A stretch of DNA of 53,290 nt, from assembly GCA_947626495.1 (NCBI GenBank), contig CANQSJ010000017.1, positions 1 to 53,290 of the forward strand, read 5' to 3'. Positions within the stretch are counted from its first letter, which is position 1; every line of letters begins with the position of its first letter. Below the pieces are notes generated by a model that searched no databases, was not told the DNA's origin, and saw only the letters and a list, made by a program, of their open reading frames with translations. Origin of the DNA: an uncultured Oscillospiraceae bacterium (GTDB lineage: Bacteria > Bacillota > Clostridia > Oscillospirales > Oscillospiraceae). Below are positions 1-7,516 of this stretch, in pieces. A program made the position numbers and the translations under genes.

Positions 1-384
1 CCACTGGCCCATCCAGTCGATGTCCAGGTCGTGGATGATGCAGTTCTGCTCCATGATGCCGCTGTCGTCGTAGCCCCAGGTCATGAAGGTGCAGTCCGGG
101 CCGCACCAGGCCAAAAACTGCTCCAGGGCCTTGGGAAAGGGAAGGCCGTGGGCCAGGCGGTCGTTGTCGAAGCCGGTGAGCTTCTTGACTTTATAATGCA
201 TTTTTTTGAACCAGACCGGGCTCACATCGCACTGGAATTCCTCGCCGGGGGTATAGTCGTCGTTCAGCTTCACGGCGCCGATCTGGATGATCTCCCCCCG
301 CAGATGGATGGGGAGATGGTTGAACACGGAGGATTTCGCGCTCATGGCCTGGTTCCACTCCAGGTCGATGACGATATAAGGCAT
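1..384 (-). CDS. DEDD-type 3'-5' exonuclease, partial (C-terminus beyond left edge)
   Basis: The reading frame starts at the ATG complementary to 382-384 and is open to base 1 (128 codons), so the C-terminal part is missing. The N-terminus MPYIVIDLEWNQ carries the Exo I motif of DnaQ/ERI-1-like exonucleases (D7-x-E9), followed by EIIQIGAVKL, the usual second strand of this fold. Such proteins remove nucleotides from 3' ends of DNA or RNA with two metal ions; the substrate cannot be told here. A GAGGAAGGA-like ribosome site lies just upstream, and a good promoter is present on the same strand (-35 at 446-441, -10 at 423-418). The gene is divergent from ddl. The Exo II and Exo III motifs lie outside the window or cannot be confirmed. 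Confidence 0.8.
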   Translation of the reverse strand, partial: MPYIVIDLEWNQAMSAKSSVFNHLPIHLRGEIIQIGAVKLNDDYTPGEEFQCDVSPVWFKKMHYKVKKLTGFDNDRLAHGLPFPKALEQFLAWCGPDCTFMTWGYDDSGIMEQNCIIHDLDIDWMGQW

Positions 385-417
385 GATCTCTGTCCTTCCT
401 CAGTTTACGCTGGGTGT

Positions 418-446
418 ATTTTAACATAATTTTGAAAAAATGACAA
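418..446 (-). promoter_or_regulatory. Sigma-A-type promoter for the exonuclease gene
   Basis: Read on the minus strand: TTGTCA at 446-441, a 17-base spacer, TAAAAT at 423-418. It lies 34 bases before the start codon at 384. Confidence 0.6.
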
Positions 447-515
447 TATAATTGCGCGGATCCGCCGTATATGATAAAATACGGGTCAGTCATTCGCAGC
501 AGAGGAGGCGATTGC

Positions 516-1541
516 GTGAAGATCGCGGTGATATGTGGGGGGCTTTCCAACGAGCGGGACGTGTCCCTGTCCAGCGGCACCGGCATCGCCCGGGCCCTGC
601 GGGAACAGGGCCATCGGGTGGTGCTGGCGGACCTGTTTTTGGGTCTGGAGCAAGTGCCGGAGGATCTGGACACGCTCTTTTCGGTCCATGACACGGAGGC
701 GGACGCGGCCGTGGCGGATACGGCGCCGGATCTGGCGGCGGTGCGGGCCATGCGCCCGGACCAGGGGCCGGTGGGGCCCCACGTGCTGGAGGTCTGCCGG
801 GCGGCGGACATCGTCTTTCTGGCCCTGCACGGGGAGGAGGGCGAGAACGGCAAGCTCCAGGCCTGGTTCGACATCAACGGCGTGAAGTACACCGGCAGCG
901 GCTATCTGGGCAGCGCCCTGGCCATGAACAAGGCCATCGCCAAGACCGTCCTGCGTCAGGCGGGGGTCCCTCTGGCGAAGGGGATCATGGTCCGGCAGGG
1001 GGAGCATAAGGACGCCCCGGAATTCCCCTGTGTGGTGAAGCCCTGCTCCGGCGGCAGCAGCGTGGGCACCACCATCGTGCGGGAGCCGGGGGAATACGAC
1101 GCGGCGCTGAAGCTGGCTTTCCGGTATGAGGACTGCGTGCTGGTGGAGAAATTCATCGCCGGCCGGGAGCTGACGGTGGGCGTCATCGACGGCAAGGCCA
1201 TGCCGGTGACGGAGATCATCCCCAAGACGGGGTTTTACGACTACAAAAACAAGTATCAGCCCGGCATGACTCTCGATCCCTGTCCGGCGGACATCCCGCC
1301 GGAGGAGACCGCCGCCATCCAGGATCTGGCGGAGAGGGTCTATGAAGCGCTGCACCTGCAGGCATACTGCCGGGTGGACTTCATCCGCGGCGAGGACGGC
1401 GTGTTCTACTGTCTGGAGGCCAACACCCTGCCGGGCATGACCCCCACCAGTCTGATTCCCCGGATGGGAAAGGCCATGGGCATGAGCTATGGCCAGCTGT
1501 GCGACGCGCTCATCGACGCGTCCATGAAAAAATACCAGTGA
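516..1541 (+). CDS. ddl: D-alanine--D-alanine ligase
   Basis: ATP-grasp enzyme that joins two D-alanines for the peptidoglycan stem peptide, in the cytoplasm. The 341-residue length is typical. The N-terminus reads GGLSNERDVSLSSG, close to the family GGxSxExxVSLxSG signature; the ATP-grasp part has VKPCSGGSSVGT, and the omega loop ends in YKNKY, where the final Tyr is what D-Ala-D-Ala (not D-Ala-D-Lac) ligases carry. I chose the GTG at 516 because AGAGGAGG sits at 501-508, seven bases upstream, and because the family starts with this KIAVICGG strand; the frame stays open further upstream. murF follows 11 bases after the stop, so the two consecutive precursor enzymes are probably co-transcribed. 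Confidence 0.95.
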   Translation: MKIAVICGGLSNERDVSLSSGTGIARALREQGHRVVLADLFLGLEQVPEDLDTLFSVHDTEADAAVADTAPDLAAVRAMRPDQGPVGPHVLEVCRAADIVFLALHGEEGENGKLQAWFDINGVKYTGSGYLGSALAMNKAIAKTVLRQAGVPLAKGIMVRQGEHKDAPEFPCVVKPCSGGSSVGTTIVREPGEYDAALKLAFRYEDCVLVEKFIAGRELTVGVIDGKAMPVTEIIPKTGFYDYKNKYQPGMTLDPCPADIPPEETAAIQDLAERVYEALHLQAYCRVDFIRGEDGVFYCLEANTLPGMTPTSLIPRMGKAMGMSYGQLCDALIDASMKKYQ

Positions 1542-1552
1542 GGCGACGACAC

Positions 1553-2905
1553 ATGACGATGCGAGATCTGACGCCGGAAGCCGTCCTCGCCGTTACCGGC
1601 GGCGAGACGCATGGTGCGTTACCGGCGGGGGAACTGACAGCCGTCACCACAGACAGCCGGACCATCGAGCCCGGCTGTCTGTTTGCGGCCATTGCCGGCG
1701 CGCGGGCGGACGGCCACGACTTCATCCGCCAGGCGGCGGAGAAGGGGGCGGCGTGCGTGCTCTGCAGCCGGTTCGTGGACGCGCCTGTGGCGCAGATCCG
1801 GGTGCCGGACGTGCCGGCGGCGCTGCGGGCCGTGGCGGCCTGGTACAGGGGGCGGTTCGCCATCCCCTTCATCGGGGTGACCGGCTCCGTGGGCAAGACC
1901 ACCGCCAAGGAGATGATCGCGGCGGTGCTGGGGGCGCGGTTTGATACGCTGAAAACGGAGAAGAATTTCAACAACGAACTGGGGGTGCCCTTGACCCTGT
2001 TCCGCCTGCGGGAAGAGCACCAGGCCGCCGTGGTGGAGATGGGTATCTCCGGATTCGGGGAGATGACCCGCCTGACCGGGATGGTCCGGCCGGATATCGG
2101 CGTATACACCCTCATCGGCGACGCGCACCTGGAGTTTCTCGGCGACCGGCCCGGCGTGCTGCGGGCCAAGGGAGAGATGGTGCGGGGCATGCCGGAGGAC
2201 GGCGTCATCATCGCCAACGGGGACGATCCGCTGCTGCGGGAGCACGACTTCGGCCGCCGGACCGTGCTGTTCGGCCTGGGAGAGCACTGCACTGTCCGGG
2301 CGGTGGACGTGTCCGCCGACGGCGCGGAGGCGATGCGCTGCACCATCCTGGCGGGGGACCGGCGCATTCCGGTGCGCATCCCCGCCTTCGGCGAGCATCT
2401 CGTCTATGCCGCGCTGATGGGCGCGGCGGTGGGACTGCAGTTGGGGCTGACCGACGAGGAGATCGCCCGGGGCGTGGCGGCCTACGAGACAGTGGGCAGC
2501 CGCGGCCGGGTGATCCGGACCGGCTGCATCACCATTCTGGACGACTGCTACAACGCCAACCCGACCAGCACCCGCAGCGCCATCGACAGCCTGGCCCACC
2601 TGGCCGGCAGGCACGTGGCCGTCCTGGGGGATATGCGGGAACTGGGGCCCACCAGCGAAGCGCTTCACGCCGGGACCGGGGCCTATGCGGCGGACAGATG
2701 CGCGCTGGTGGTGGCCTGCGGACAGCAGGCAAAGGCGCTGGCCGACGGCGCGGGCGGGAAGGCGGTGTGGTTCGAGAGGACCGACGAGCTGATCGGGGCG
2801 CTCCCCACCCTGCTGCGCCGGGGCGACGCCGTGCTGGTCAAGGCCAGCCGGGCCATGGGCTTTGAGGCGGTCACCCAGGCGCTGGAAAAGATGATCTTGC
2901 CATAA
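1553..2905 (+). CDS. murF: UDP-N-acetylmuramoyl-tripeptide--D-alanyl-D-alanine ligase
   Basis: Mur ligase that adds the D-Ala-D-Ala made by the preceding Ddl to UDP-MurNAc-tripeptide. 450 residues, usual size. The P-loop GVTGSVGKTTAKEM is near residue 108, followed by KTEKNFNNELGVPLTL, a MurF hallmark, and the C-terminal domain has ILDDCYNANPTS and VLGDMRELG. The start at 1553 (MTMRDLTPE) fits the family N-terminus; the ribosome site (GAGGCG) is weak, which suits translation coupled to ddl 11 bases upstream. ATG at 1559 is an alternative. No terminator is obvious after the stop at 2905. Confidence 0.95.
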   Translation: MTMRDLTPEAVLAVTGGETHGALPAGELTAVTTDSRTIEPGCLFAAIAGARADGHDFIRQAAEKGAACVLCSRFVDAPVAQIRVPDVPAALRAVAAWYRGRFAIPFIGVTGSVGKTTAKEMIAAVLGARFDTLKTEKNFNNELGVPLTLFRLREEHQAAVVEMGISGFGEMTRLTGMVRPDIGVYTLIGDAHLEFLGDRPGVLRAKGEMVRGMPEDGVIIANGDDPLLREHDFGRRTVLFGLGEHCTVRAVDVSADGAEAMRCTILAGDRRIPVRIPAFGEHLVYAALMGAAVGLQLGLTDEEIARGVAAYETVGSRGRVIRTGCITILDDCYNANPTSTRSAIDSLAHLAGRHVAVLGDMRELGPTSEALHAGTGAYAADRCALVVACGQQAKALADGAGGKAVWFERTDELIGALPTLLRRGDAVLVKASRAMGFEAVTQALEKMILP

Positions 2906-2951
2906 AATCAACAAAAAATCGTTAAAAGCCCTTCCATTGCTGTGTGAACTT

Positions 2952-2960
2952 TGCTATAAT
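2952..2960 (+). promoter_or_regulatory. Extended -10 promoter for nfnAB
   Basis: TGCTATAAT is a TGn-extended -10 with a perfect TATAAT at 2955-2960 and no good -35 at normal spacing. The region around it (2906-3000) is AT-rich compared with the flanking genes. The nfnA start is 40 bases downstream. Confidence 0.55.
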
Positions 2961-3000
2961 AATAAAAACTTGGCAAAAGTTGAGGGGGGCAAGAAGCAAT

Positions 3001-3855
3001 ATGTTCAAGATCGTAAGCAAACGAGCGCTGAACGAGGCGGGAACGGTCGTCGAATTCGTGATCGAGGCGCCGCTGGTGGCCCGCAAAGCCAAGCCCGGAC
3101 AGTTCATCATCTTCCGCATCGACGAATACGGCGAGCGTGTTCCGGTGACCATCGCCGCGTCCGACCCGGAGAAGGGAACCGTGACCATCATGGTCCAGCC
3201 GGTGGGAAAGACCACGAAGATGCTGAACCTGATGGAGGCGGGGGACTATCTGGCGGATTTCGTCGGTCCGCTGGGCCGGCCCACCAACATGGAGGGGCTG
3301 AAGAAGGTCTGCGTCGTAGGCGGCGGCGTGGGCAACGCCATTGCCTATCCGGTGGCCAAGGGGATGCACGACCGGGGCATCCAGGTGGATATGATCGCGG
3401 GCTTCCGCTCCAAGGACATCGTGATTCTGGAGGAGGAGATGCGCGCCGGGACCACCCATCTTTACATCACCACCGACGACGGCTCTTACGGCGAGGCGGG
3501 CTTCAACGTGACGAAGCTGAAGGCCCTGCTGGACGCCGGCGAGCAGTACGACGAGGTCATGTGCGTGGGACCCACCCGGATGATGCAGCGGGTCTGCGAG
3601 GCCACCAAAGAATACGGCGTGAAGACCATCGCCTCCATGAACCCCATCATGCTGGACGGCACCGGCATGTGCGGCGCCTGCCGGCTCACCGTGGGCGGTG
3701 AGACGAAATTCGCCTGCGTGGACGGACCGGAGTTCGACGGCCATCTGGTGGACTGGGACGGCATCATTAAGCGCAGCACGTTTTACGCCGAAGAGGAAAA
3801 GGCGGCGGAGGCGCACATCTGCCGCATCACAGGAGGGGTGAGAGAACATGGCTAA
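3001..3855 (+). CDS. nfnA: NfnA: FAD/[2Fe-2S] subunit of NADH-dependent ferredoxin:NADP+ oxidoreductase
   Basis: 284 residues of the ferredoxin-NADP reductase superfamily (also annotated as sulfide/dihydroorotate dehydrogenase-like FAD/NAD-binding protein). Known NfnA holds FAD and a [2Fe-2S] cluster and binds NAD(H); with NfnB it performs electron bifurcation between NADH, ferredoxin and NADP+. Seen here: an N-terminal FAD-binding barrel, the nucleotide-binding VGGGVGNAIAYPVAKGM near residue 107, and a C-terminal cysteine cluster GMCGACRLTVGG...FACVDG. ATG 3001 follows GAGGGGGG. Its end overlaps the start of nfnB by 8 bases, which supports one complex. A PyrK-like role is less likely because a true pyrK sits next to pyrD at 42613. 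Confidence 0.88.
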   Translation: MFKIVSKRALNEAGTVVEFVIEAPLVARKAKPGQFIIFRIDEYGERVPVTIAASDPEKGTVTIMVQPVGKTTKMLNLMEAGDYLADFVGPLGRPTNMEGLKKVCVVGGGVGNAIAYPVAKGMHDRGIQVDMIAGFRSKDIVILEEEMRAGTTHLYITTDDGSYGEAGFNVTKLKALLDAGEQYDEVMCVGPTRMMQRVCEATKEYGVKTIASMNPIMLDGTGMCGACRLTVGGETKFACVDGPEFDGHLVDWDGIIKRSTFYAEEEKAAEAHICRITGGVREHG

Positions 3856-5242
3856 TATGCGTATGGACAAAAACCCCATGCCGGAGCAGGAGCCTCTGGT
3901 ACGGAACAAGAATTTCGACGAGGTGGCCCTGGGCTACACCGCCGAGATGGCCATCGACGAGGCCAAGCGCTGCCTGCACTGCAAGCGCCCCGCCTGCGTG
4001 GCCGGCTGCCCGGTGAACGTACACATCCCGGAATTCATCGCCAAGGTGGCCGAGGGCGACTTTGACGGCGCCTATAAGATCATCACGTCCACCAACAGTC
4101 TGCCGGCCATTTGCGGCCGCGTATGCCCCCAGGAGAACCAGTGCGAGGGCAAGTGCGTCCGGGGCATCAAGGGCGAGCCGGTGGGCATCGGCCGCCTGGA
4201 ACGGTTCGTGGCGGACTATCACATGCAGGAAGGTCACAAGGACGGTCCCCCCGCGGTGCCTGAGTCCAACGGCCACAAGGTGGCGGTGGTGGGCTCCGGC
4301 CCGGCGGGCCTGACCTGCGCCGGGGATCTGGCCCGGAAGGGCTATGACGTGACGGTGTTCGAGGCCTTCCACAAGGCCGGCGGCGTGCTGGTGTACGGCA
4401 TCCCGGAGTTCCGGCTGCCCAAGGCCATCGTGGCCCGGGAGATCGCGAAGCTGGAGCACTTCGGCGTGAAGATCGTCACCGACGCGGTGATCGGCCGGGC
4501 GGAGAGCATCGACGAGCTGTTCGAGCAGGGCTTCGAGGCGGTATTCATCGGCTCCGGCGCGGGCCTGCCCCAGTTTTTGCACATCCCCGGGGAGAATCTG
4601 CTGGGGGTATTCTCCGCCAACGAGATCCTGACCCGCTCCAACCTGATGAAGGCCTATCTGCCGGAGTACGACACCCCCATCAAGCTGGGCAAGCGCGTCG
4701 CCATCGTGGGCGGCGGCAACGTGGCCATGGACGCGGCCCGCACCGCCAAGCGGCTGGGCGCGGACGAGGTGTATGTCATCTACCGCCGGAGCATGGAGGA
4801 GCTGCCCGCCCGGAAGGAGGAGGTCCACCACGCCCAGGCGGAGGAGATCATCTTCAAGCTGCTCAACAACCCCGTGGAGATCGTGGGCGACGAGAGCGGC
4901 CACGTGACCGGCATCAAGGTCATCAAAATGGAGCTGGGCGAGCCGGACGCCTCCGGCCGCCGCCGTCCGGTGGAGGTGCCGGGCAGCGAGTACGTCATCG
5001 ACGTGGACGCCGTGGTCATCGCCATCGGCACCAGCCCAAACCCCCTGATCCTGTCCACCACCCCGGGCCTGGAGGCGACGAAGAAGGGCGGCATCGTGGC
5101 GGACGAGGCCACCGGCGCCACCAGCCGGGCGGGCGTATTCGCCGGCGGCGACGCGGTGACCGGCGCGGCCACGGTCATCAAGGCCATGGGCGCGGGAAAG
5201 GTGGCCGCCGCGGGCATCGTGCAGTACATCCAGGGAAAATAA
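3848..5242 (+). CDS. nfnB: NfnB: FAD/4Fe-4S subunit of NfnAB (GltD/GltA-like NADPH oxidoreductase)
   Basis: 464 residues, homologous to the glutamate synthase small subunit, and often annotated gltA. The N-terminal third carries the two cysteine groups for 4Fe-4S clusters (CLHCKRPACVAGCP near residues 38-51 and ICGRVCPQENQCEGKC near 90-105). Two dinucleotide-binding motifs follow: VVGSGPAGLTCAGDLA for FAD and AIVGGGNVAMDAARTA for NADP(H); the C-terminal AGGDAVTGAATVIKAMGAGK is the FAD-closing motif. It overlaps nfnA by 8 bases. The nfnA neighbour argues for the bifurcating transhydrogenase rather than a glutamate synthase, since no large GltB subunit is nearby. A strong terminator follows 15 bases after the stop. 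Confidence 0.88.
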   Translation: MANMRMDKNPMPEQEPLVRNKNFDEVALGYTAEMAIDEAKRCLHCKRPACVAGCPVNVHIPEFIAKVAEGDFDGAYKIITSTNSLPAICGRVCPQENQCEGKCVRGIKGEPVGIGRLERFVADYHMQEGHKDGPPAVPESNGHKVAVVGSGPAGLTCAGDLARKGYDVTVFEAFHKAGGVLVYGIPEFRLPKAIVAREIAKLEHFGVKIVTDAVIGRAESIDELFEQGFEAVFIGSGAGLPQFLHIPGENLLGVFSANEILTRSNLMKAYLPEYDTPIKLGKRVAIVGGGNVAMDAARTAKRLGADEVYVIYRRSMEELPARKEEVHHAQAEEIIFKLLNNPVEIVGDESGHVTGIKVIKMELGEPDASGRRRPVEVPGSEYVIDVDAVVIAIGTSPNPLILSTTPGLEATKKGGIVADEATGATSRAGVFAGGDAVTGAATVIKAMGAGKVAAAGIVQYIQGK

Positions 5243-5257
5243 AACACCATCCATTGA

Positions 5258-5287
5258 AAGCCGGACGGGCGACCGTCCGGCTTTTTT
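5258..5287 (+). terminator. Rho-independent terminator after nfnB
   Basis: Perfect 11-bp stem AAGCCGGACGG/CCGTCCGGCTT with loop GCGA, the right arm running into a T-tract at 5282-5287. Confidence 0.9.
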
Positions 5288-5313
5288 CATGGCCGCCGCC
5301 GGGCAGATCGCCC

Positions 5314-5342
5314 TTGTAAAGCGACGTTGCCCGTGGTATACT
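5314..5342 (+). promoter_or_regulatory. Sigma-A-type promoter for the structured leader and RCC1 lipoprotein
   Basis: TTGTAA at 5314-5319, 17-base spacer, TATACT at 5337-5342. Predicted start of transcription is about 5349, within the left arm of the large hairpin. Confidence 0.7.
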
Positions 5343-5346
5343 GAAA

Positions 5347-5503
5347 CTGCTACACAAACTGAAAACTACTATCCAAGCTGGGCAGGTTTTTACCTTGGTA
5401 AAAACGTGTCTCTGCTTCTCGTCCGCTTGGATAGTGAAGGTTTGTGTAGCAGCAAATGGAGACTGCGTTTTTCGTGCGCGGCCTCCGGCTGCGCACTTTT
5501 TTT
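5347..5503 (+). ncRNA. Folded leader RNA or small RNA ending in a terminator, unknown class
   Basis: A long imperfect hairpin is seen directly. Outer stem 5347-5359/5440-5452 is 13 bp and perfect; second stem 5368-5378/5425-5435 is 11 bp and perfect; between them is an asymmetric internal loop (8 and 4 bases). At the apex an 8-bp hairpin 5386-5393/5398-5405 (loop CTTG) is followed by a pyrimidine-rich unpaired stretch 5406-5424. After a 21-base linker comes an intrinsic terminator (stem GTGCGC/GCGCAC at 5474-5479/5491-5496 with an inner GCC/GGC, then seven Ts at 5497-5503). The lipoprotein ribosome site begins right after. This is either a cis-acting leader with attenuation or a free RNA of about 155 nt with read-through. 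It matches no riboswitch or 6S pattern that I know. Confidence 0.5.
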
Positions 5504-5520
5504 GTTGGAGGATAGAGACG

Positions 5521-7461
5521 ATGAGACGCGCGATCACGATCATCCTGGCGGCGGCGATGCTGCTGGCCCTGTGCGCCTGCGGCGGCGGGGGCGGCAAGTG
5601 GGAGGTGGCAGACAAGCTGGACGAGTTCGGCGACCCCACCGGCAGCCAGTACATACAGGCGTCCTTCCCCGCGGAGCCAGGGGAGGGGGCGACGGCCGAC
5701 GGGAAGCTGACAGCCCGGGTCACCTACGACCCCGGCACGGAGGAAGTTACGCTGAAGCTTTTGAAGGAGGACGGGACCAGCGCCATGTCCTTTGCCGGCA
5801 AGGAGGACAGCATTGCCGTGCTCATCGGGACCATCTCTCTCAAGGTGAGATCGTCCGACGGCGCCACCGGAGAGTATACTCCCAGAGATTTGACTCTCAA
5901 CGGGGAACTGACCTTTCAGAGCAAAGACCTGATGGAGCCGGTCCGGGCGGGGGACAGCGAAGTCCGCTGCATCGTGTCTTTTGGCGCCGAACAGTACACC
6001 TTCACGATCGACGGCTCCCGGTTCGGCGACAGCATGGACAAGTGGATGGACACGAAATACGGGACGGCCTACGCAACGGCTGAGGTGATGCTGGAGAACG
6101 GAGACTACGATGGGGCTATCCTGAGCTTTGCGTTGCTGGCGAATGCTGGCTATAAGGACAGCGCCGCACGATATGAAGAGGCGGTCGAGGCCAAGATCGA
6201 AGCGGAAAACGCGGCGGCTTATGCCGAGGCGGAAGAGCTGTTGACGGCCGGGGATTATGACGGAGCCATTGCGGCCTTTGAGGCACTGGGAGGTTATTCT
6301 GACAGCGCTGCCCGCGTGGAAGAGGCAAAAGAAGCCAAAAATGCTGTGGACTATGCCGCGGCGGAGGAGATGCTGGCGGCCGGGGACTATGACAGGGCTA
6401 TTACTGCCTTTGAGGCGCTGGGAGGTTATTCTGATAGCGCTGCCCGTGTGGAAGAGGCGGTCGAGGCGAAATGTGCACCAATTTATGCTGAGGCGGAGGG
6501 ATCACTGGCAAGCGGCGACAAGCCGGGCGCTGCGATGACATTTGGCAGGATCACAGAATATTCCGATGCCCGGACACGGAGCTTTGAACTGTGGGATGAG
6601 ATCGCGGAGCGACGGTACACGATCTCAGCTGGCAGTTTCCACACGGTAGGCCTGCTGTCCGATGGCACAGTGGTGGCCACGGGGAGAAATGATGATATTT
6701 TTGGAAATTATTGCGGCCAATGCGATGTGTCCGGCTGGACGGACATTGTGGCGGTGTCTGCGGGTGCTGACCACACGGTAGGCTTGCGGTCCGATGGTAC
6801 AGTGGTGGCCACGGGGAATAATAACGATATTTCAGGGAATTACTGTGGGCGATGCGACGTGTCTGGCTGGACAGGCATCGTGGCGGTATCTGCGGGCGGC
6901 TACCATACGGTAGGCCTGCGGTCCGACGGCACAGTGGAAGCTATTGGATCCAATGATTATGGCCAATGCAATGTGTCCGGATGGTCGGATATAATAGCGG
7001 TATCAGCCGGTTTTAATCATACAGTAGGTCTGCGGGCTGATGGCACAGTGGTAGCCGTGGGAAAAAATACACAGGGCGCGTGTGACATATCTGATTGGTC
7101 GAACGTCGTGGCAATATCAGCCAGAGGTTGGCACACAGTTGGTCTGTGTTCTGACGGTACAGTGGTAGCCACGGGAGAGAATGATTACAGCCAGTGCGAC
7201 GTGTCTGACTGGACAGATGTCACGTCAACATCCGCAGGCATTGTGCACACAGTAGGCCTGCGTTCAGACGGAACAGCGATGGCTGTTGGGTTCAATGAAG
7301 ATGGTCGGTGCGATGTGTCCGGCTGGTCAGACATTGTGGCTGTGTCTGCTGGAGCGTGGCACACGGTGGGTCTTAAATCAGACGGTACGGTGGTTGGCGC
7401 TGGAAGCAACGATTACGGCCAGTGCGACGTGTCCGGCTGGACGGACATAAAACTCCCATAA
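5521..7461 (+). CDS. Lipoprotein with TPR-like and RCC1-like repeats
   Basis: 646 residues. The N-terminus MRRAITIILAAAMLLALCAC has a hydrophobic core and lipobox ending at a cysteine (residue 20), so it should be a lipid-anchored surface protein. Residues about 20-180 form an unrecognised beta-rich domain. About 185-340 contain helical TPR-like units with the motif GDYDGAI..FEALGGYSDSAARVEEA, two copies almost identical in protein and DNA. About 360-645 contain seven RCC1-like units (HTVGLRSDGTVVATG..., CDVSGWTDIVAVSAG), expected to close into a beta-propeller. I took ATG 5521 because GGAGG precedes it and it begins the signal peptide; the frame is open back to 5395. Base composition of the repeat part is visibly more AT-rich than neighbours. 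Function unknown; binding of a protein or glycan ligand is a guess. Confidence 0.8.
   Translation: MRRAITIILAAAMLLALCACGGGGGKWEVADKLDEFGDPTGSQYIQASFPAEPGEGATADGKLTARVTYDPGTEEVTLKLLKEDGTSAMSFAGKEDSIAVLIGTISLKVRSSDGATGEYTPRDLTLNGELTFQSKDLMEPVRAGDSEVRCIVSFGAEQYTFTIDGSRFGDSMDKWMDTKYGTAYATAEVMLENGDYDGAILSFALLANAGYKDSAARYEEAVEAKIEAENAAAYAEAEELLTAGDYDGAIAAFEALGGYSDSAARVEEAKEAKNAVDYAAAEEMLAAGDYDRAITAFEALGGYSDSAARVEEAVEAKCAPIYAEAEGSLASGDKPGAAMTFGRITEYSDARTRSFELWDEIAERRYTISAGSFHTVGLLSDGTVVATGRNDDIFGNYCGQCDVSGWTDIVAVSAGADHTVGLRSDGTVVATGNNNDISGNYCGRCDVSGWTGIVAVSAGGYHTVGLRSDGTVEAIGSNDYGQCNVSGWSDIIAVSAGFNHTVGLRADGTVVAVGKNTQGACDISDWSNVVAISARGWHTVGLCSDGTVVATGENDYSQCDVSDWTDVTSTSAGIVHTVGLRSDGTAMAVGFNEDGRCDVSGWSDIVAVSAGAWHTVGLKSDGTVVGAGSNDYGQCDVSGWTDIKLP
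6616..7455 (+). repeat. Seven tandem RCC1-like coding repeats
   Basis: The coding sequence repeats a unit of about 114-135 bases, each containing the codons for HTVGL, SDGTVVATG and CDVSGW. The first two units are longer because of an extra segment (NDISGNYCG type). Copies differ at many silent positions, so these are aged duplications, not a CRISPR array. Confidence 0.8.
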
Positions 7462-7471
7462 ACAACAAAAC

Positions 7472-7510
7472 ACCCCCGGTACAGTTCAAACTGTCCCGGG
7501 GGTACATTTT
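7472..7510 (+). terminator. Terminator between the convergent RCC1 lipoprotein and coaX-like genes
   Basis: Stem ACCCCCGG/CCGGGGGT with an inner ACAGT/ACTGT pair and a T-rich tail from 7504. An A-rich stretch on the left side (7461-7471) makes it usable in both directions. Confidence 0.75.
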
Positions 7511-7516
7511 CTCTTT

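Noticed and set aside
3848-5242. Glutamate synthase small subunit (gltD)
   Set aside because: No large GltB chain is nearby, and the overlapping upstream gene is the NfnA-type flavoprotein.
5347-5503. 6S RNA
   Set aside because: A long hairpin with an internal loop is present, but the helix is short (about 106 nt), lacks a clear central bubble, and is followed by an open reading frame's ribosome site.
6616-7455. Regular repeats considered as a CRISPR array or minisatellite
   Set aside because: They lie in frame, encode RCC1-like units of about 38-45 residues, and differ at synonymous positions; no identical 24-37 base repeats with unique spacers.
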